A DNA stretch of 22,621 bases from JAUSIK01 sp964362915 (GCA_964362915.1 CAYIGH010000016.1:1-22621); one strand, 5' to 3'; shown: positions 13,775 through 21,609, counted from the stretch's first letter. A program made the numbers and translations. The notes: a model not told the origin generated them from the sequence alone.

Positions 13775-16700
13775 TGAGATAAAATTAAAAGTTGTAGAGG
13801 CGCTGCAGGATGATGTATATAAAGGAGTTGCCAGAATAGACCCTAATCTAATGCGATTAATGGGGTTAAATAGAGGCGATTTAATATCAATTGCAGGAGG
13901 AAGAGAAACAGTTGCTATTGTTGATAGGGCATATCCTGCAGATGTTGGAGAAAGAATAATTAGGATAGATGGCTTAATAAGAAAAAATGCAAAGACAAGC
14001 GTTAGTGAGCAGGTTAGGGTAAAAAAAATAATTGCCCAGCCTGCTAAAAAGATTTCTATTGCTCCTGCACAAAAAGGCGTAATGATTCATGCAGACCCTG
14101 AAATATTTAAAAATGGTTTGTTAGGAAGAGTTGTTATGAAAGGAGATGTAGTTGCACTTGGTGGAGTGCAAAGAAGAAGGGATCTTATGAGCGAAGGTTT
14201 TCCAGATATATTTGGGGACTTACAGGACTTCTTTGGAGGAAGCTTTGGATTTGCAGGATTCCAGCAGATGAGATTTTTAGTTGTTTCTACAGCTCCAACT
14301 AACCAGCCTTGTATCATAAACGAATATACTGAAGTTATACTAAATCCTAAAGCAGTAGAAACAACAGAAGAAATTCTACCAGAGGTAACATATGAAGATA
14401 TTGGAGGATTGCAGGAAGAAGTTAAAAAAATCAGAGAAATGGTTGAATTGCCTTTAAAACATCCAGAGATATTTGATAAACTAGGAATTGAGCCCCCAAA
14501 AGGAGTTATATTGCATGGGCCGCCGGGAACAGGAAAAACTCTTCTGGCGAAAGCAGTTGCTAATGAATCAGAAGCTCATTTTATTTTGCTTAATGGCCCG
14601 GAAGTAATGTCTAAATACTATGGTGAAAGCGAAAAGAGAATTAGAGATATCTTTGAAGATGCAGAAAAGAATGCTCCCAGCATTGTATTCATAGATGAAA
14701 TAGATGCAATTGCCCCGAAAAGAGAAGATGTTCAAGGTGAAGTTGAAAGAAGAGTTGTCTCGCAATTACTAACAATGATGGACGGGCTGAAATCCAGGGG
14801 GAGAGTTGTTGTTATAGCAGCAACTAACAGAGTTAATTCTATTGATCCTGCATTAAGAAGGCCTGGAAGATTTGACAGAGAAGTAAACATTTCAGTTCCT
14901 GATAAAGAAGGAAGACTAAATATCTTAAAAATTCATACTAGGAATATGCCTTTAGAAAAAAATGTTAATCTTGAGGTTTTAGCTGCCAAGACACATGGTT
15001 TTGTCGGGGCAGATTTAAGCGCTTTAACAAAAGAAGCTGCGATGAATGTTCTAAGAAAAGTCCTGCCAGAGTTAAAAATGAACGACGATGAACCAATTCC
15101 GCCAGAAGTTTTGGATAAAATTATAATCAGGGCAGAAGATTTCGAAGACTCGCTTAGAGTAGTACACCCTAGTGCAATGAGAGAAGTTTTAGTAGAAACT
15201 CCTAACATAACATGGAATGACATAGGAGGATTAGAACAGACAAAGCAGTCATTGAAGGAAGCAGTTGAATGGCCGATAAAACATCCTAAAAGCTTTAAGA
15301 ATTTGGGAATAAGGCCACCAAGAGGCATATTATTATACGGTCCGCCGGGAACAGGAAAAACTCTTCTGGCGAAAGCAGTTGCTAAAGAATCCGAAGCGAA
15401 TTTTATACAAGTCAAAGGACCCAGCTTATTGAGTATGTGGGTTGGGAAAAGTTTGCCTTATAATGAGGAGCTTATCGTAAAAGATAAGGGAATTATTAAA
15501 AGAATGAAGATAGGAGATATTGTAGAGAATAAACTGGATGTTCAGGTTTTAGCATTTGACAGAGATAAAAGAATTCGCTTTACTAAAATAGGGGATTACA
15601 TTAAACATAAGTTGGATGGTAAATTAATGGAAGTAACTACAAGGACTGGAAGGAAAATAAAAGTTACTGATTATCATTCTCTCTTTTCTTTTATAGATGG
15701 AAAACTTGTTGATGTTCCTACAGACCAGCTTATTCCTAATGAAAGTTATATTGCTATTCCGAAAAATCTTAATCTTCCAAGGGAAGAAATAGAAGAGATT
15801 AATTTATATGAGCATTTCAAAAAAGATGAAGAAATTTTTGTTAGTAATATAAAGGAATATCTTATTAAGGCCAGGAAAATTTTGGGTTTGGGAAAGACAA
15901 CGAATATTCTAACTGTTTCAAAGAAATATTTCTCTGATATTATTTCTAGAAATCTTCCAGTTATGATACTTAAATTTGATAATTTGATAAACGAAGCAGG
16001 TCTTTCTCTTGATTTCAATAAAATAAATATTAAGGTTAAAGGCAGCAAACATAATTATCCCGCTATTTTTAAGATTACACCTGAACTATGGAGATTTATA
16101 GGAGTTTGGATAGCAGAGGGGGACTTTAATAGCGATACTATTAGAATTCACAATCAAAATATTGAAATCAGAGAAGATATTAAGAAAATTTGTAGTGATT
16201 ATGGATTTGTATTATCTGAAATGAAAAGCTGTCTAACTGTTAATTCCTGCTTTTTGCAGAAGATATTTAATAATGTATTTGGCCTTAAGACAGGAGCTAA
16301 GAATAAAAGACTGCCTGTTCTATCTTTTGTTTTAGATAAAGAAAGCAAGGCCAACTTGTTGAAAGGATATTTCAGTGGAGATGGTTCAATATATCCTGCG
16401 GAAAGAGGCAAATTTAAAATAGAAGCGTCCAGTATTAGCAAGGATTTGGCTAATGATTTGCTTTATCTTCTTTTAGATTTTGGAATAGTCGCAAGCTGCT
16501 ATACTAAAGAAAATTCTTACAATAAAGTTTATAGAATTAGTATTTTAGGTGTTAAAAACTTTGAGAGATTTAGAGATATAGGATTTATAGACCAGAAAAG
16601 AAACAGCTTCATACTTAAATATATTGAGTCTAGAAAATGGGCGAGATCTGATCTTATACCTTTATCTGGAGACTTGTATGAATTAGCTGCAAATTCGCAG

Positions 16701-17534
16701 AATGTTTACAGCACCAATAATTCTATAGGAAAAGAAGCTCTTAGAAACATTCTTATTTTAGTAGATAAAGATAAGACTAAATATAAGGAATACTGGGATT
16801 TGGTCGAAGGCGATATTTATCTCGATTTAGTTAAAGAAATAAAAATAATACAAAATGAAGAATATGTTTATGATATTTCAGTTCCTATGGATCAGAACTT
16901 TATAGGCGGTTTTGGAGGAATTATAGCCCATAATAGTGAAGAAGGGGTCAGGAAAATATTTGAGAGAGCCAGACAAGTTGCTCCCTGCGTTATCTTCTTC
17001 GATGAGATAGACGCCTTAGCAGGAAAAAGAGGATATGACAATGGCACAAGAGTAACAGAAAGAGTGCTAAACCAGCTACTTGCTGAAATGGATGGCTTGG
17101 AAGAAATTAAAGATATTACAGTTATAGCTGCCACGAATAGGCCAGATATGTTAGACCCGGCATTATTAAGATCTGGAAGATTTGACCGCATAATTTTAGT
17201 TGACATTCCTGATGATATGAGCAGAGAAAAGATATTTGCAGTTCACACTAAAAATATGCCTTTAGGAGAAGATGTTAATATTAAACAACTTGTAAAAATA
17301 ACAGAGGGCTTTGTTGGAGCAGATATAGAAGGTCTAATTCGCGAGGCGGCGATGAATGCGCTGAGAAGGGATATAAAAACAAAAACAGTAATGAGGCAGG
17401 ACTTTGAAGATTCATTTAAAAGAGTAAAACCCTCTGTATCAGCAGATACAGCTAAAAGATACAAAAAACTTGAAGAATATTATCTAAAAAGTGCGAAAGC
17501 AGGTATGGAAGTAGTACCTATTTATACAGGATAA
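13761..17534 (+). CDS. cdc48: Cdc48/VAT AAA+ unfoldase precursor with intein
   Basis: This is a hexameric ATPase that unfolds proteins for degradation or remodelling in the cytosol. Numbering is from ATG 13761, chosen over the TTG at 13746 because GGAG (13748-13751) sits 9 bp before it. Residues 1 to about 185 are the Cdc48 N domain. D1 has Walker A GPPGTGKT (253-260) and Walker B IVFIDEID (308-315). D2 has Walker A (527-534) and Walker B VIFFDEID (1077-1084). Between these, at MWVGK|S, lies an intein of 495 residues (564-1058). After splicing the protein would be 762 residues, a normal size for archaeal Cdc48. Arginine fingers and GRFDR motifs are present in both rings. The Walker A regions of D1 and D2 are identical in DNA over 44 bp. 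The gene is co-transcribed with the AbrB-like gene. Confidence 0.96.
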   Translation: MKKNDEIKLKVVEALQDDVYKGVARIDPNLMRLMGLNRGDLISIAGGRETVAIVDRAYPADVGERIIRIDGLIRKNAKTSVSEQVRVKKIIAQPAKKISIAPAQKGVMIHADPEIFKNGLLGRVVMKGDVVALGGVQRRRDLMSEGFPDIFGDLQDFFGGSFGFAGFQQMRFLVVSTAPTNQPCIINEYTEVILNPKAVETTEEILPEVTYEDIGGLQEEVKKIREMVELPLKHPEIFDKLGIEPPKGVILHGPPGTGKTLLAKAVANESEAHFILLNGPEVMSKYYGESEKRIRDIFEDAEKNAPSIVFIDEIDAIAPKREDVQGEVERRVVSQLLTMMDGLKSRGRVVVIAATNRVNSIDPALRRPGRFDREVNISVPDKEGRLNILKIHTRNMPLEKNVNLEVLAAKTHGFVGADLSALTKEAAMNVLRKVLPELKMNDDEPIPPEVLDKIIIRAEDFEDSLRVVHPSAMREVLVETPNITWNDIGGLEQTKQSLKEAVEWPIKHPKSFKNLGIRPPRGILLYGPPGTGKTLLAKAVAKESEANFIQVKGPSLLSMWVGKSLPYNEELIVKDKGIIKRMKIGDIVENKLDVQVLAFDRDKRIRFTKIGDYIKHKLDGKLMEVTTRTGRKIKVTDYHSLFSFIDGKLVDVPTDQLIPNESYIAIPKNLNLPREEIEEINLYEHFKKDEEIFVSNIKEYLIKARKILGLGKTTNILTVSKKYFSDIISRNLPVMILKFDNLINEAGLSLDFNKINIKVKGSKHNYPAIFKITPELWRFIGVWIAEGDFNSDTIRIHNQNIEIREDIKKICSDYGFVLSEMKSCLTVNSCFLQKIFNNVFGLKTGAKNKRLPVLSFVLDKESKANLLKGYFSGDGSIYPAERGKFKIEASSISKDLANDLLYLLLDFGIVASCYTKENSYNKVYRISILGVKNFERFRDIGFIDQKRNSFILKYIESRKWARSDLIPLSGDLYELAANSQNVYSTNNSIGKEALRNILILVDKDKTKYKEYWDLVEGDIYLDLVKEIKIIQNEEYVYDISVPMDQNFIGGFGGIIAHNSEEGVRKIFERARQVAPCVIFFDEIDALAGKRGYDNGTRVTERVLNQLLAEMDGLEEIKDITVIAATNRPDMLDPALLRSGRFDRIILVDIPDDMSREKIFAVHTKNMPLGEDVNIKQLVKITEGFVGADIEGLIREAAMNALRRDIKTKTVMRQDFEDSFKRVKPSVSADTAKRYKKLEEYYLKSAKAGMEVVPIYTG
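14520..15385 (+). repeat. 44-bp identical Walker A segments of D1 and D2
   Basis: Bases 14520-14563 and 15342-15385 are identical over 44 bp, covering the end of the P-loop and the following helix, and similarity extends on both sides. The two ATPase rings diverged anciently, so synonymous identity across 14 codons points to recent gene conversion. Confidence 0.9.
15450..16934 (+). mobile_element. Intein with LAGLIDADG homing endonuclease in Cdc48 D2
   Basis: The 495-codon insertion starts with Ser and ends IIAHN, followed by Ser as the +1 extein residue; the flanks join to SMWVGK-SEEGVRKIF, the usual Cdc48 sequence. Splicing blocks are visible: block B with TDYH (precursor residues 636-639), block F YDISVPMDQNF, and block G with penultimate His and terminal Asn. 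Two LAGLIDADG-like helices occur, FIGVWIAEG (779-787) and LKGYFSGDG (867-875), both keeping the acidic catalytic position (E and D), so the endonuclease may be active. Ser rather than Cys at position 1 is allowed in known inteins. Confidence 0.95.
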
Positions 17535-17561
17535 TTAGAATTCTTTAAACCAATCAGATAA

Positions 17562-17571
17562 TTTTATAAAG
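17562..17571 (+). promoter_or_regulatory. TATA box of tRNA-Arg
   Basis: TTTTATAAAG is centred about 28 bp before the 5' end of the tRNA, the expected archaeal spacing. Confidence 0.65.
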
Positions 17572-17594
17572 CAAATAGCTAATTTTAATTGAAT

Positions 17595-17670
17595 GGCCTC
17601 GTAGCTCAGCCTGGATTAGAGCACTTGCCTTCTAAGCAAGGGGTCGCAGGTTCAAATCCTGTCGGGGCCA
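17595..17670 (+). tRNA. tRNA-Arg (anticodon TCT)
   Basis: The acceptor stem GGCCTCG pairs with CGGGGCC (one G-U pair), with discriminator A. The D arm is GCTC...GAGC. The anticodon stem-loop CTTGC-CTTCTAA-GCAAG places TCT at positions 34-36. The T arm contains GGTTCAAATCC. No intron is present, and CCA is not encoded. Confidence 0.96.
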
Positions 17671-17726
17671 TTGATGTTCTTTTCTTTTCCTAAATCAAAT
17701 TGTTCTCTTTTACAGCACATAAATAG

Positions 17727-17736
17727 TTTTAAATAA
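17727..17736 (+). promoter_or_regulatory. TATA box of tRNA-Cys
   Basis: TTTTAAATAA is centred about 27 bp before the tRNA 5' end. Confidence 0.6.
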
Positions 17737-17758
17737 ATAATTAATCATCTTAATACGT

Positions 17759-17831
17759 GCGCGGGTGGCACAGTGGTTACTGCGGTCGGCTGCAGCCCGA
17801 CTTTTCCTGGGTTCGATTCCCAGCCCGCGCT
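17759..17831 (+). tRNA. tRNA-Cys (anticodon GCA)
   Basis: The acceptor stem GCGCGGG pairs fully with CCCGCGC. The anticodon stem GTCGG/CCGAC closes the loop CTGCAGC, giving anticodon GCA. The discriminator base is T, the known identity element of tRNA-Cys. The T arm reads CTGGG-TTCGATT-CCCAG. CCA is not encoded. Confidence 0.96.
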
Positions 17832-17861
17832 TATTAAAAAATTAGAAAATAGCTATAAACA

Positions 17862-18353
17862 ATGAATAAAATAATAAAACTTCCATATTTTCATCAGAGA
17901 ACAGATCACACATGCGGCCCTGCTTGTCTAAAAATGATTTTTGCGTTTTTTGGATTAAAACTTTCTGAAAAGAAGATTGTGGAACTAACAAAAACAAATT
18001 TTGCTGGAACGAACCATGCCCCTATTATTAAAACTGCAAGAAAAGAAGGATTTTACTGCTATGTCCATGACAACTCAACTATTAATCAAATAAAACACTT
18101 CATAGAGCTAGATCTTCCAATTATAATAAACTATATAGAACCTTCAGATAATGAAGGGCATTATGCAATCATAGTTGGATATAAAAAAAATAGTCTTGTA
18201 TTTGATGACCCTTGGAATGGCAGGAATTTTATTCTTCCAAATAAAAAATTTGAAAAAAGATGGCGCGATTCTAAAAATAAGTATAAAAAATGGATTCTCG
18301 TTTTATCTAAGAACAAATTCAGTATAGGGAAGCAATATAATCCGCTAAAATAA
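17862..18353 (+). CDS. Peptidase C39-like cysteine protease-fold protein
   Basis: This is a stand-alone 163-residue papain-fold protein. The oxyanion glutamine Q12 lies six residues before the catalytic C18 in FHQRTDHTCGPACLKMIF. H100 is in EGHYAIIVGY and D115/D116 in VFDDPWNG completes the triad. C39 domains usually remove double-glycine leader peptides from bacteriocins during export; here there is no transporter or membrane domain, no signal peptide and no leader-peptide gene nearby, so the substrate is unknown. The gene starts only 30 bp after tRNA-Cys without an obvious promoter of its own, so it may be transcribed from the tRNA promoter. Confidence 0.8.
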   Translation: MNKIIKLPYFHQRTDHTCGPACLKMIFAFFGLKLSEKKIVELTKTNFAGTNHAPIIKTARKEGFYCYVHDNSTINQIKHFIELDLPIIINYIEPSDNEGHYAIIVGYKKNSLVFDDPWNGRNFILPNKKFEKRWRDSKNKYKKWILVLSKNKFSIGKQYNPLK

Positions 18354-18568
18354 TATAATGAATAATAAGCTAAAAAGAGCACAATCCCATGACTGCGGAA
18401 ATATAAATATAGTCTGAAGTGAGAGAGTTAGAAAAAGAAGTATTAGAGGAATTAACAAAAAAATGTTGAAATTGCGTGTTTTATCAAGTAGAATAACAAA
18501 AATAAAGATTGAATAAATTTAAAAAGCATAAAATTCTCTCTCTTATGACAAAAGCACAAGGAGGTCAT
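18354..18568 (+). other. Intergenic region between C39-like gene and 57-residue protein gene
   Basis: No confident gene is present. Two tiny ORFs occur: 19 codons from ATG 18358 (contains RAQSHDCGNINIV, faintly like a C39 start) and 16 codons from GTG 18420 (RELEKEVLEELTKK). They may be decayed fragments. AATAAATTTAAAAAG near 18511-18525 is a plausible TATA box for the following gene, with a leader of about 25 bases. Confidence 0.35.
18558..18565 (+). promoter_or_regulatory. Near-perfect Shine-Dalgarno site
   Basis: AAGGAGGT is three bases before the ATG at 18569. With the following CAT it matches the complement of the 16S rRNA 3' end at nine of ten positions. It fixes the start at 18569 rather than at the in-frame TTG 60 bases upstream. 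Confidence 0.85.
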
Positions 18569-18742
18569 ATGGCAAAACAAGAACTTGAATTTTTTGATGT
18601 AAAGTCAAAGAAGAAATTCAAAACCGGTGAGTATAGGATAGTAAACAAGAGCGGCAGAATGTTTGCTGTCACAAAATCGCCTTCAGGAAGTCATGAATGC
18701 TGGAGAGTAATCTCTAAAGAATTCGCTGCAAAAAATAAATAA
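18569..18742 (+). CDS. Small basic conserved-looking protein, 57 residues, function unknown
   Basis: The start is set by the strong Shine-Dalgarno site; the in-frame upstream TTG at 18509 is rejected. The product is short, lysine-rich and probably a small beta-barrel or hairpin fold (ELEFFDVKSKKKFKTGEYRI, then VNKSGRMFAVTKSPSG). There is no signal peptide or membrane segment. It ends in AAKNK. The strong ribosome site suggests high expression, which with its size and charge would fit a nucleic-acid-binding protein, but I cannot name a family. Confidence 0.75.
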   Translation: MAKQELEFFDVKSKKKFKTGEYRIVNKSGRMFAVTKSPSGSHECWRVISKEFAAKNK

Positions 18743-18760
18743 AGATTTATCTTAGAACAA

Positions 18761-18770
18761 TTTAAATATG
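18761..18770 (+). promoter_or_regulatory. TATA box of glyS
   Basis: TTTAAATATG is centred about 25 bp before the ATG at 18790, implying a leaderless glyS mRNA. Confidence 0.55.
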
Positions 18771-18789
18771 CGACAAGAAATATGATAGT

Positions 18790-20316
18790 ATGACTAAAGA
18801 TAAAAATACAGAAGAAAAAGATTTTCTAAGTTTTATTCAAGAAGCAGGTTTCATATGGGGTCCAAGTCCAGAAATATACGGCGGTCTTGCGGGCTTTTAT
18901 ACTTACGGTCCAATTGGAAAATTGCTAAAAAACAAAGTGGAGAATTCAGTTAGGCAGATATTTAATGCATACGGCTTCCGTGAAATTGAGGGCCCAACTA
19001 TTCTTCCTGATATTGTATGGAAAGCATCAGGGCATTTAGATACATTCAAAGATCGCTTGATTAAATGCAAAAATTGTAAAGCAGTATTTAGAGCAGATAA
19101 ATTAATAGAAGAAAACCTTGATATATCAGCAGACTCTTTTTCAGATGATAAAATATTAAAATTAATAAGAGAAAAAAAGATTAAATGCCCATCTTGCAAG
19201 AATAATTTTGAAAGTAAGATAGAAAAACAATCATTAATGATGAAAACGCAGGTAGCGGGCCAGGATGCATCTCTTCGTCCTGAAACAGCAACAGCGACTT
19301 ATCTTCCTTTTTTAAGATTTTACAATTTCTTCAGAAAAAAACTCCCCTTTACAGTCTTCCAGATAGGAAAAGCATATAGAAATGAAATATCTCCAAGACA
19401 AAATGTTGTTCGTGGCAGAGAATTTACTCAAGCAGAAGCGCAGATATTTATTGACCCAGAACAAAAAAATTCTTGGCAGGAATATGAAAAAATAAAGAAA
19501 GAAAAATTGCCTTTATGGGACTATAGATTGCAGAAAGTCAATAAGCTGCATAAAGAAATAAAATTAGAGGAAGCTATGAAAAATGGCGCAATAAAAACTC
19601 AGGCATATGCATGGTGTTTATGGCTTGCTTATAAACAATTTATAAATTTCGGCGTACCAAAAGAAAAAATAAGATTAAGACAGCATCATCAAAATGAAAA
19701 AGCATTCTATGCAGATGATGCATGGGATATAGAAATAAACTTGAATAATTATGGCTGGACAGAAGTATGCGGTATTCATGATCGTACGGACTATGATTTA
19801 AAACAACATTCGAAATTTTCAAATATAAAGCTAGAGGCACAAAGAGAAAATGGCGAATCATTCACTCCGCATGTCTTAGAAATTGCATTTGGAACAGATC
19901 GTCCAACCTATGCTTTAATTGATCTTTTCTATGAAAAGAAATCAGAAAAAGAAGGAAAAACAACTTTTAAAATACCATATCATATGGCTCCCATAGACAT
20001 TTCAATTTTTCCTTTGATGAAAAAACCAGAATTGGTGAAAATAGCAAAAGAAATAAAATCATCATTAGAAAAAGAATTTGTTCTAGAATATGACGAGTCA
20101 GGGAGTATAGGAAGAAGATATCTAAGAGGTGCAATGCAAGGAACACCCTATGCGATAACTGTTGATTATGATTCAATAAAAAATAAGGATGTAACGATTC
20201 GTGATAGAGACACAGAAAGGCAAATCCGCGTCAAAATAGAAGCTCTAAAAGAAATCCTGAAAAATCTTCTTTCCTATGAAATTAGATTTGAAAAAGCAGG
20301 AAAATTGGTGAAATAA
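18790..20316 (+). CDS. glyS: Glycyl-tRNA synthetase, archaeal/eukaryal type
   Basis: This class II enzyme charges tRNA-Gly with glycine in the cytosol. The N-terminus has the typical GFIWGPSPEIYGGLAGFYTYGP segment (about 20-41). A zinc-ribbon-like insertion carries C93/C96 and C133/C136. RPETATATY begins at 163. Motif 2 lies at 190-215 (FQIGKAYRNEISPRQ, REFTQAEAQIF). Motif 3 lies at 361-372 (HVLEIAFGTDRP). The anticodon-binding domain spans about 395-500 (MAPIDISIFPL). At 508 residues it is somewhat shorter than many archaeal homologues. The last nine codons (FEKAGKLVK) and stop are repeated 1347 bp downstream with only synonymous changes, on the far side of the AbiE-type pair, which suggests an insertion at the 3' end of the gene. 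Confidence 0.97.
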   Translation: MTKDKNTEEKDFLSFIQEAGFIWGPSPEIYGGLAGFYTYGPIGKLLKNKVENSVRQIFNAYGFREIEGPTILPDIVWKASGHLDTFKDRLIKCKNCKAVFRADKLIEENLDISADSFSDDKILKLIREKKIKCPSCKNNFESKIEKQSLMMKTQVAGQDASLRPETATATYLPFLRFYNFFRKKLPFTVFQIGKAYRNEISPRQNVVRGREFTQAEAQIFIDPEQKNSWQEYEKIKKEKLPLWDYRLQKVNKLHKEIKLEEAMKNGAIKTQAYAWCLWLAYKQFINFGVPKEKIRLRQHHQNEKAFYADDAWDIEINLNNYGWTEVCGIHDRTDYDLKQHSKFSNIKLEAQRENGESFTPHVLEIAFGTDRPTYALIDLFYEKKSEKEGKTTFKIPYHMAPIDISIFPLMKKPELVKIAKEIKSSLEKEFVLEYDESGSIGRRYLRGAMQGTPYAITVDYDSIKNKDVTIRDRDTERQIRVKIEALKEILKNLLSYEIRFEKAGKLVK

Positions 20317-20317
20317 T
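20287..20317 (+). repeat. glyS 3'-end repeat, copy 1 (candidate attachment site)
   Basis: This 31-bp segment covers the last nine sense codons and stop of glyS. It matches 21634-21664 at 29 of 31 positions, including a 20-bp perfect core, TTTGAAAAAGCAGGAAAATT. The pair brackets the AbiE-type module. Confidence 0.85.
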
Positions 20318-20329
20318 AAAAAAATTAAT

Positions 20330-20926
20330 TCACTCTTTGTATTTCAGAACATTATTTACTTTCGCCTTAAACTTTTTAGGATATTTCTTAAGGTAGTCTT
20401 TCAACTTTTTTTTATCAATTCTTTTTTTAAACTCGAGAATAATCTCTTTGTCTAATGGCTGGCGAAAGTAAATCATATCAATAAAAGTCTTTTCGATATC
20501 TGAATAAGGAAAATAAAAGTCTCCGTCTTTATAATATTCAAAGCCGAAAAGGTATCTCTTATCTATTCTTTTAACCATAACATTAACTCCAAATATTTCT
20601 CTTATGCCTTGTCTTACCGTATTGGAAGTTATGATTATAGGAATAGTTTCCTGCTCCCATAACTCGTGAAAGCTTAAAGCATCTTGCAATCCGAGATAAG
20701 AAGGTTTAAAGCAAAAAACCACCAAAGAAACTTCGTCTCTGTTAGTATAATATCCCTTCGTCAGTCGTTTTATCTTTCTTTGTTTAAGAAGATTATGCAC
20801 AAGAATCTTAACATACTGCTTAACGTTCTTCTTATTTTTTACAATTCTTTCTATTGAATCATAGTTTACTACTGGACTTTTAATAAATAATTTTTCGATA
20901 TCATCTAAATATTTTCTTTTTCCCAC
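20330..20926 (-). CDS. abiEi: AbiEi-like type IV antitoxin (winged helix)
   Basis: This is the probable antitoxin and transcriptional repressor of the AbiE pair. Residues about 1-65 form a winged-helix domain ending in VHNLLKQRKIKRLTKGYYT, the usual pattern of AbiEi antitoxins. The C-terminal part (about 80-170) contains SFHELWEQETIPIIIT and DIEKTFIDMIYF, as in the family. Translation starts at GTG (20924-20926), which shares one base with the stop of the upstream toxin gene (TAGTG). AGGAGG at 20932-20937 serves it from within the toxin gene end, so translation is coupled. The usual AbiE order is antitoxin first; here the nucleotidyltransferase is first. The 3' end lies 13 bp from the glyS stop, convergent. 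Confidence 0.8.
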   Translation of the reverse strand: MGKRKYLDDIEKLFIKSPVVNYDSIERIVKNKKNVKQYVKILVHNLLKQRKIKRLTKGYYTNRDEVSLVVFCFKPSYLGLQDALSFHELWEQETIPIIITSNTVRQGIREIFGVNVMVKRIDKRYLFGFEYYKDGDFYFPYSDIEKTFIDMIYFRQPLDKEIILEFKKRIDKKKLKDYLKKYPKKFKAKVNNVLKYKE

Positions 20927-21555
20927 TATTTCCTCCTTATATAATCAAGCATATCTTTTGATTTAGGAATAATACCTTCAATTATCAAAACCTTTAAATT
21001 ATCCTCGTCAACAGGTTTCTTAAATCCATTAACCAATTTATTTAAATCATTTTTAATCAAAGAAATATCAGTATATTTTAACAAAAAGAAAATGTCGTAT
21101 AAATCCCTTATTTTTAACCTATTTGAATAAGCCGAAATTTTTTCCCTTATTAATTCTTCAGTACTTAAAGTATAAACAGTTCTAAAATTTCCGTCAGTAT
21201 TTTCATAATCTTTTAAAACTCCCTTAATTTTTTTAAACACTGCTTCAAATCTTACCAAAGTCCTGTTTAATTTTAAATTTGAATAAATGCTGTTTCCGCT
21301 TATTTTCTTTCTCTCAATAATAAATCCATTTCTTTCAAATTCTTTAAATAATTTTTCAATTTTTTCCATATTTTTTTCAATATAAGCATCAACATCTTCT
21401 GAAAACCTGTTTCCATTATAACACCTCCATATTGCAGTTCCACCATGTATTACTGCATTATTAAAAGCCTCAAATAAAGTTTTAACTATCAAGTCCTGAG
21501 CTTTTGCAATTTCTCTTTGCTTTTCCTTCTTCAATCTCAATAGTAAAGGCATCAT
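20926..21555 (-). CDS. abiEii: AbiEii-like nucleotidyltransferase toxin
   Basis: This is the probable type IV toxin, a DNA-polymerase-beta-like nucleotidyltransferase that in known AbiE systems is growth-inhibiting and protects against phage. Numbered from ATG 21555, the signature runs from HGGT (37-40) through AIWRCYNGNR to FSEDVDAYI (51-59), with G38/G39, R50, and metal ligands D54/D56. RDLYDIFFLLKY (about 155-166 region) is the second conserved block. The longest frame begins with TTG at 21561, but ATG 21555 or 21552 lies at the transcript start predicted from the TATA element at 21572-21583. A 9-bp-arm dyad upstream is a likely operator. It is the first gene of a two-gene unit with abiEi. 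Confidence 0.82.
   Translation of the reverse strand: MMPLLLRLKKEKQREIAKAQDLIVKTLFEAFNNAVIHGGTAIWRCYNGNRFSEDVDAYIEKNMEKIEKLFKEFERNGFIIERKKISGNSIYSNLKLNRTLVRFEAVFKKIKGVLKDYENTDGNFRTVYTLSTEELIREKISAYSNRLKIRDLYDIFFLLKYTDISLIKNDLNKLVNGFKKPVDEDNLKVLIIEGIIPKSKDMLDYIRRK
20932..20937 (-). promoter_or_regulatory. Internal Shine-Dalgarno site of abiEi
   Basis: AGGAGG on the minus strand lies five bases before the GTG start of abiEi and within the last codons of abiEii. It decides the GTG start. Confidence 0.75.
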
Positions 21556-21571
21556 CTTCAATTAGCTTTAA

Positions 21572-21609
21572 TTAAATATTTAACCAAAGTTATACATATA
21601 TATAACTTT
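21572..21609 (-). promoter_or_regulatory. AbiE promoter and candidate operator dyad
   Basis: AAAGTTATA (21586-21594) and TATAACTTT (21601-21609) form a perfect 9-bp inverted repeat with a 6-bp spacer. Next to it on the minus strand lies a TATA element around 21572-21583, placing the start at abiEii ATG. A second TATA-like sequence at about 21613-21624 would start transcription inside the dyad. AbiEi proteins are known to repress their own promoters through inverted repeats. Confidence 0.5.

Noticed and set aside
14933..15415. 160-codon minus-strand ORF opposite cdc48
   Set aside because: It is antisense to the conserved D1/D2 coding region, has no ribosome site and no recognisable protein pattern; it is a shadow of cdc48.
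15450..16934. A separate homing endonuclease gene or a group I intron in cdc48
   Set aside because: The insertion is fully in frame, begins with Ser and ends HN|S with splicing blocks, so it is an intein.
17595..17831. The tRNA genes as integration sites for the nearby modules
   Set aside because: No repeat of either tRNA 3' end was found elsewhere in the window; the duplicated end is that of glyS.
18509..18568. TTG start extending the 57-residue protein by 20 residues
   Set aside because: The near-perfect Shine-Dalgarno site three bases before ATG 18569 fixes the start there.
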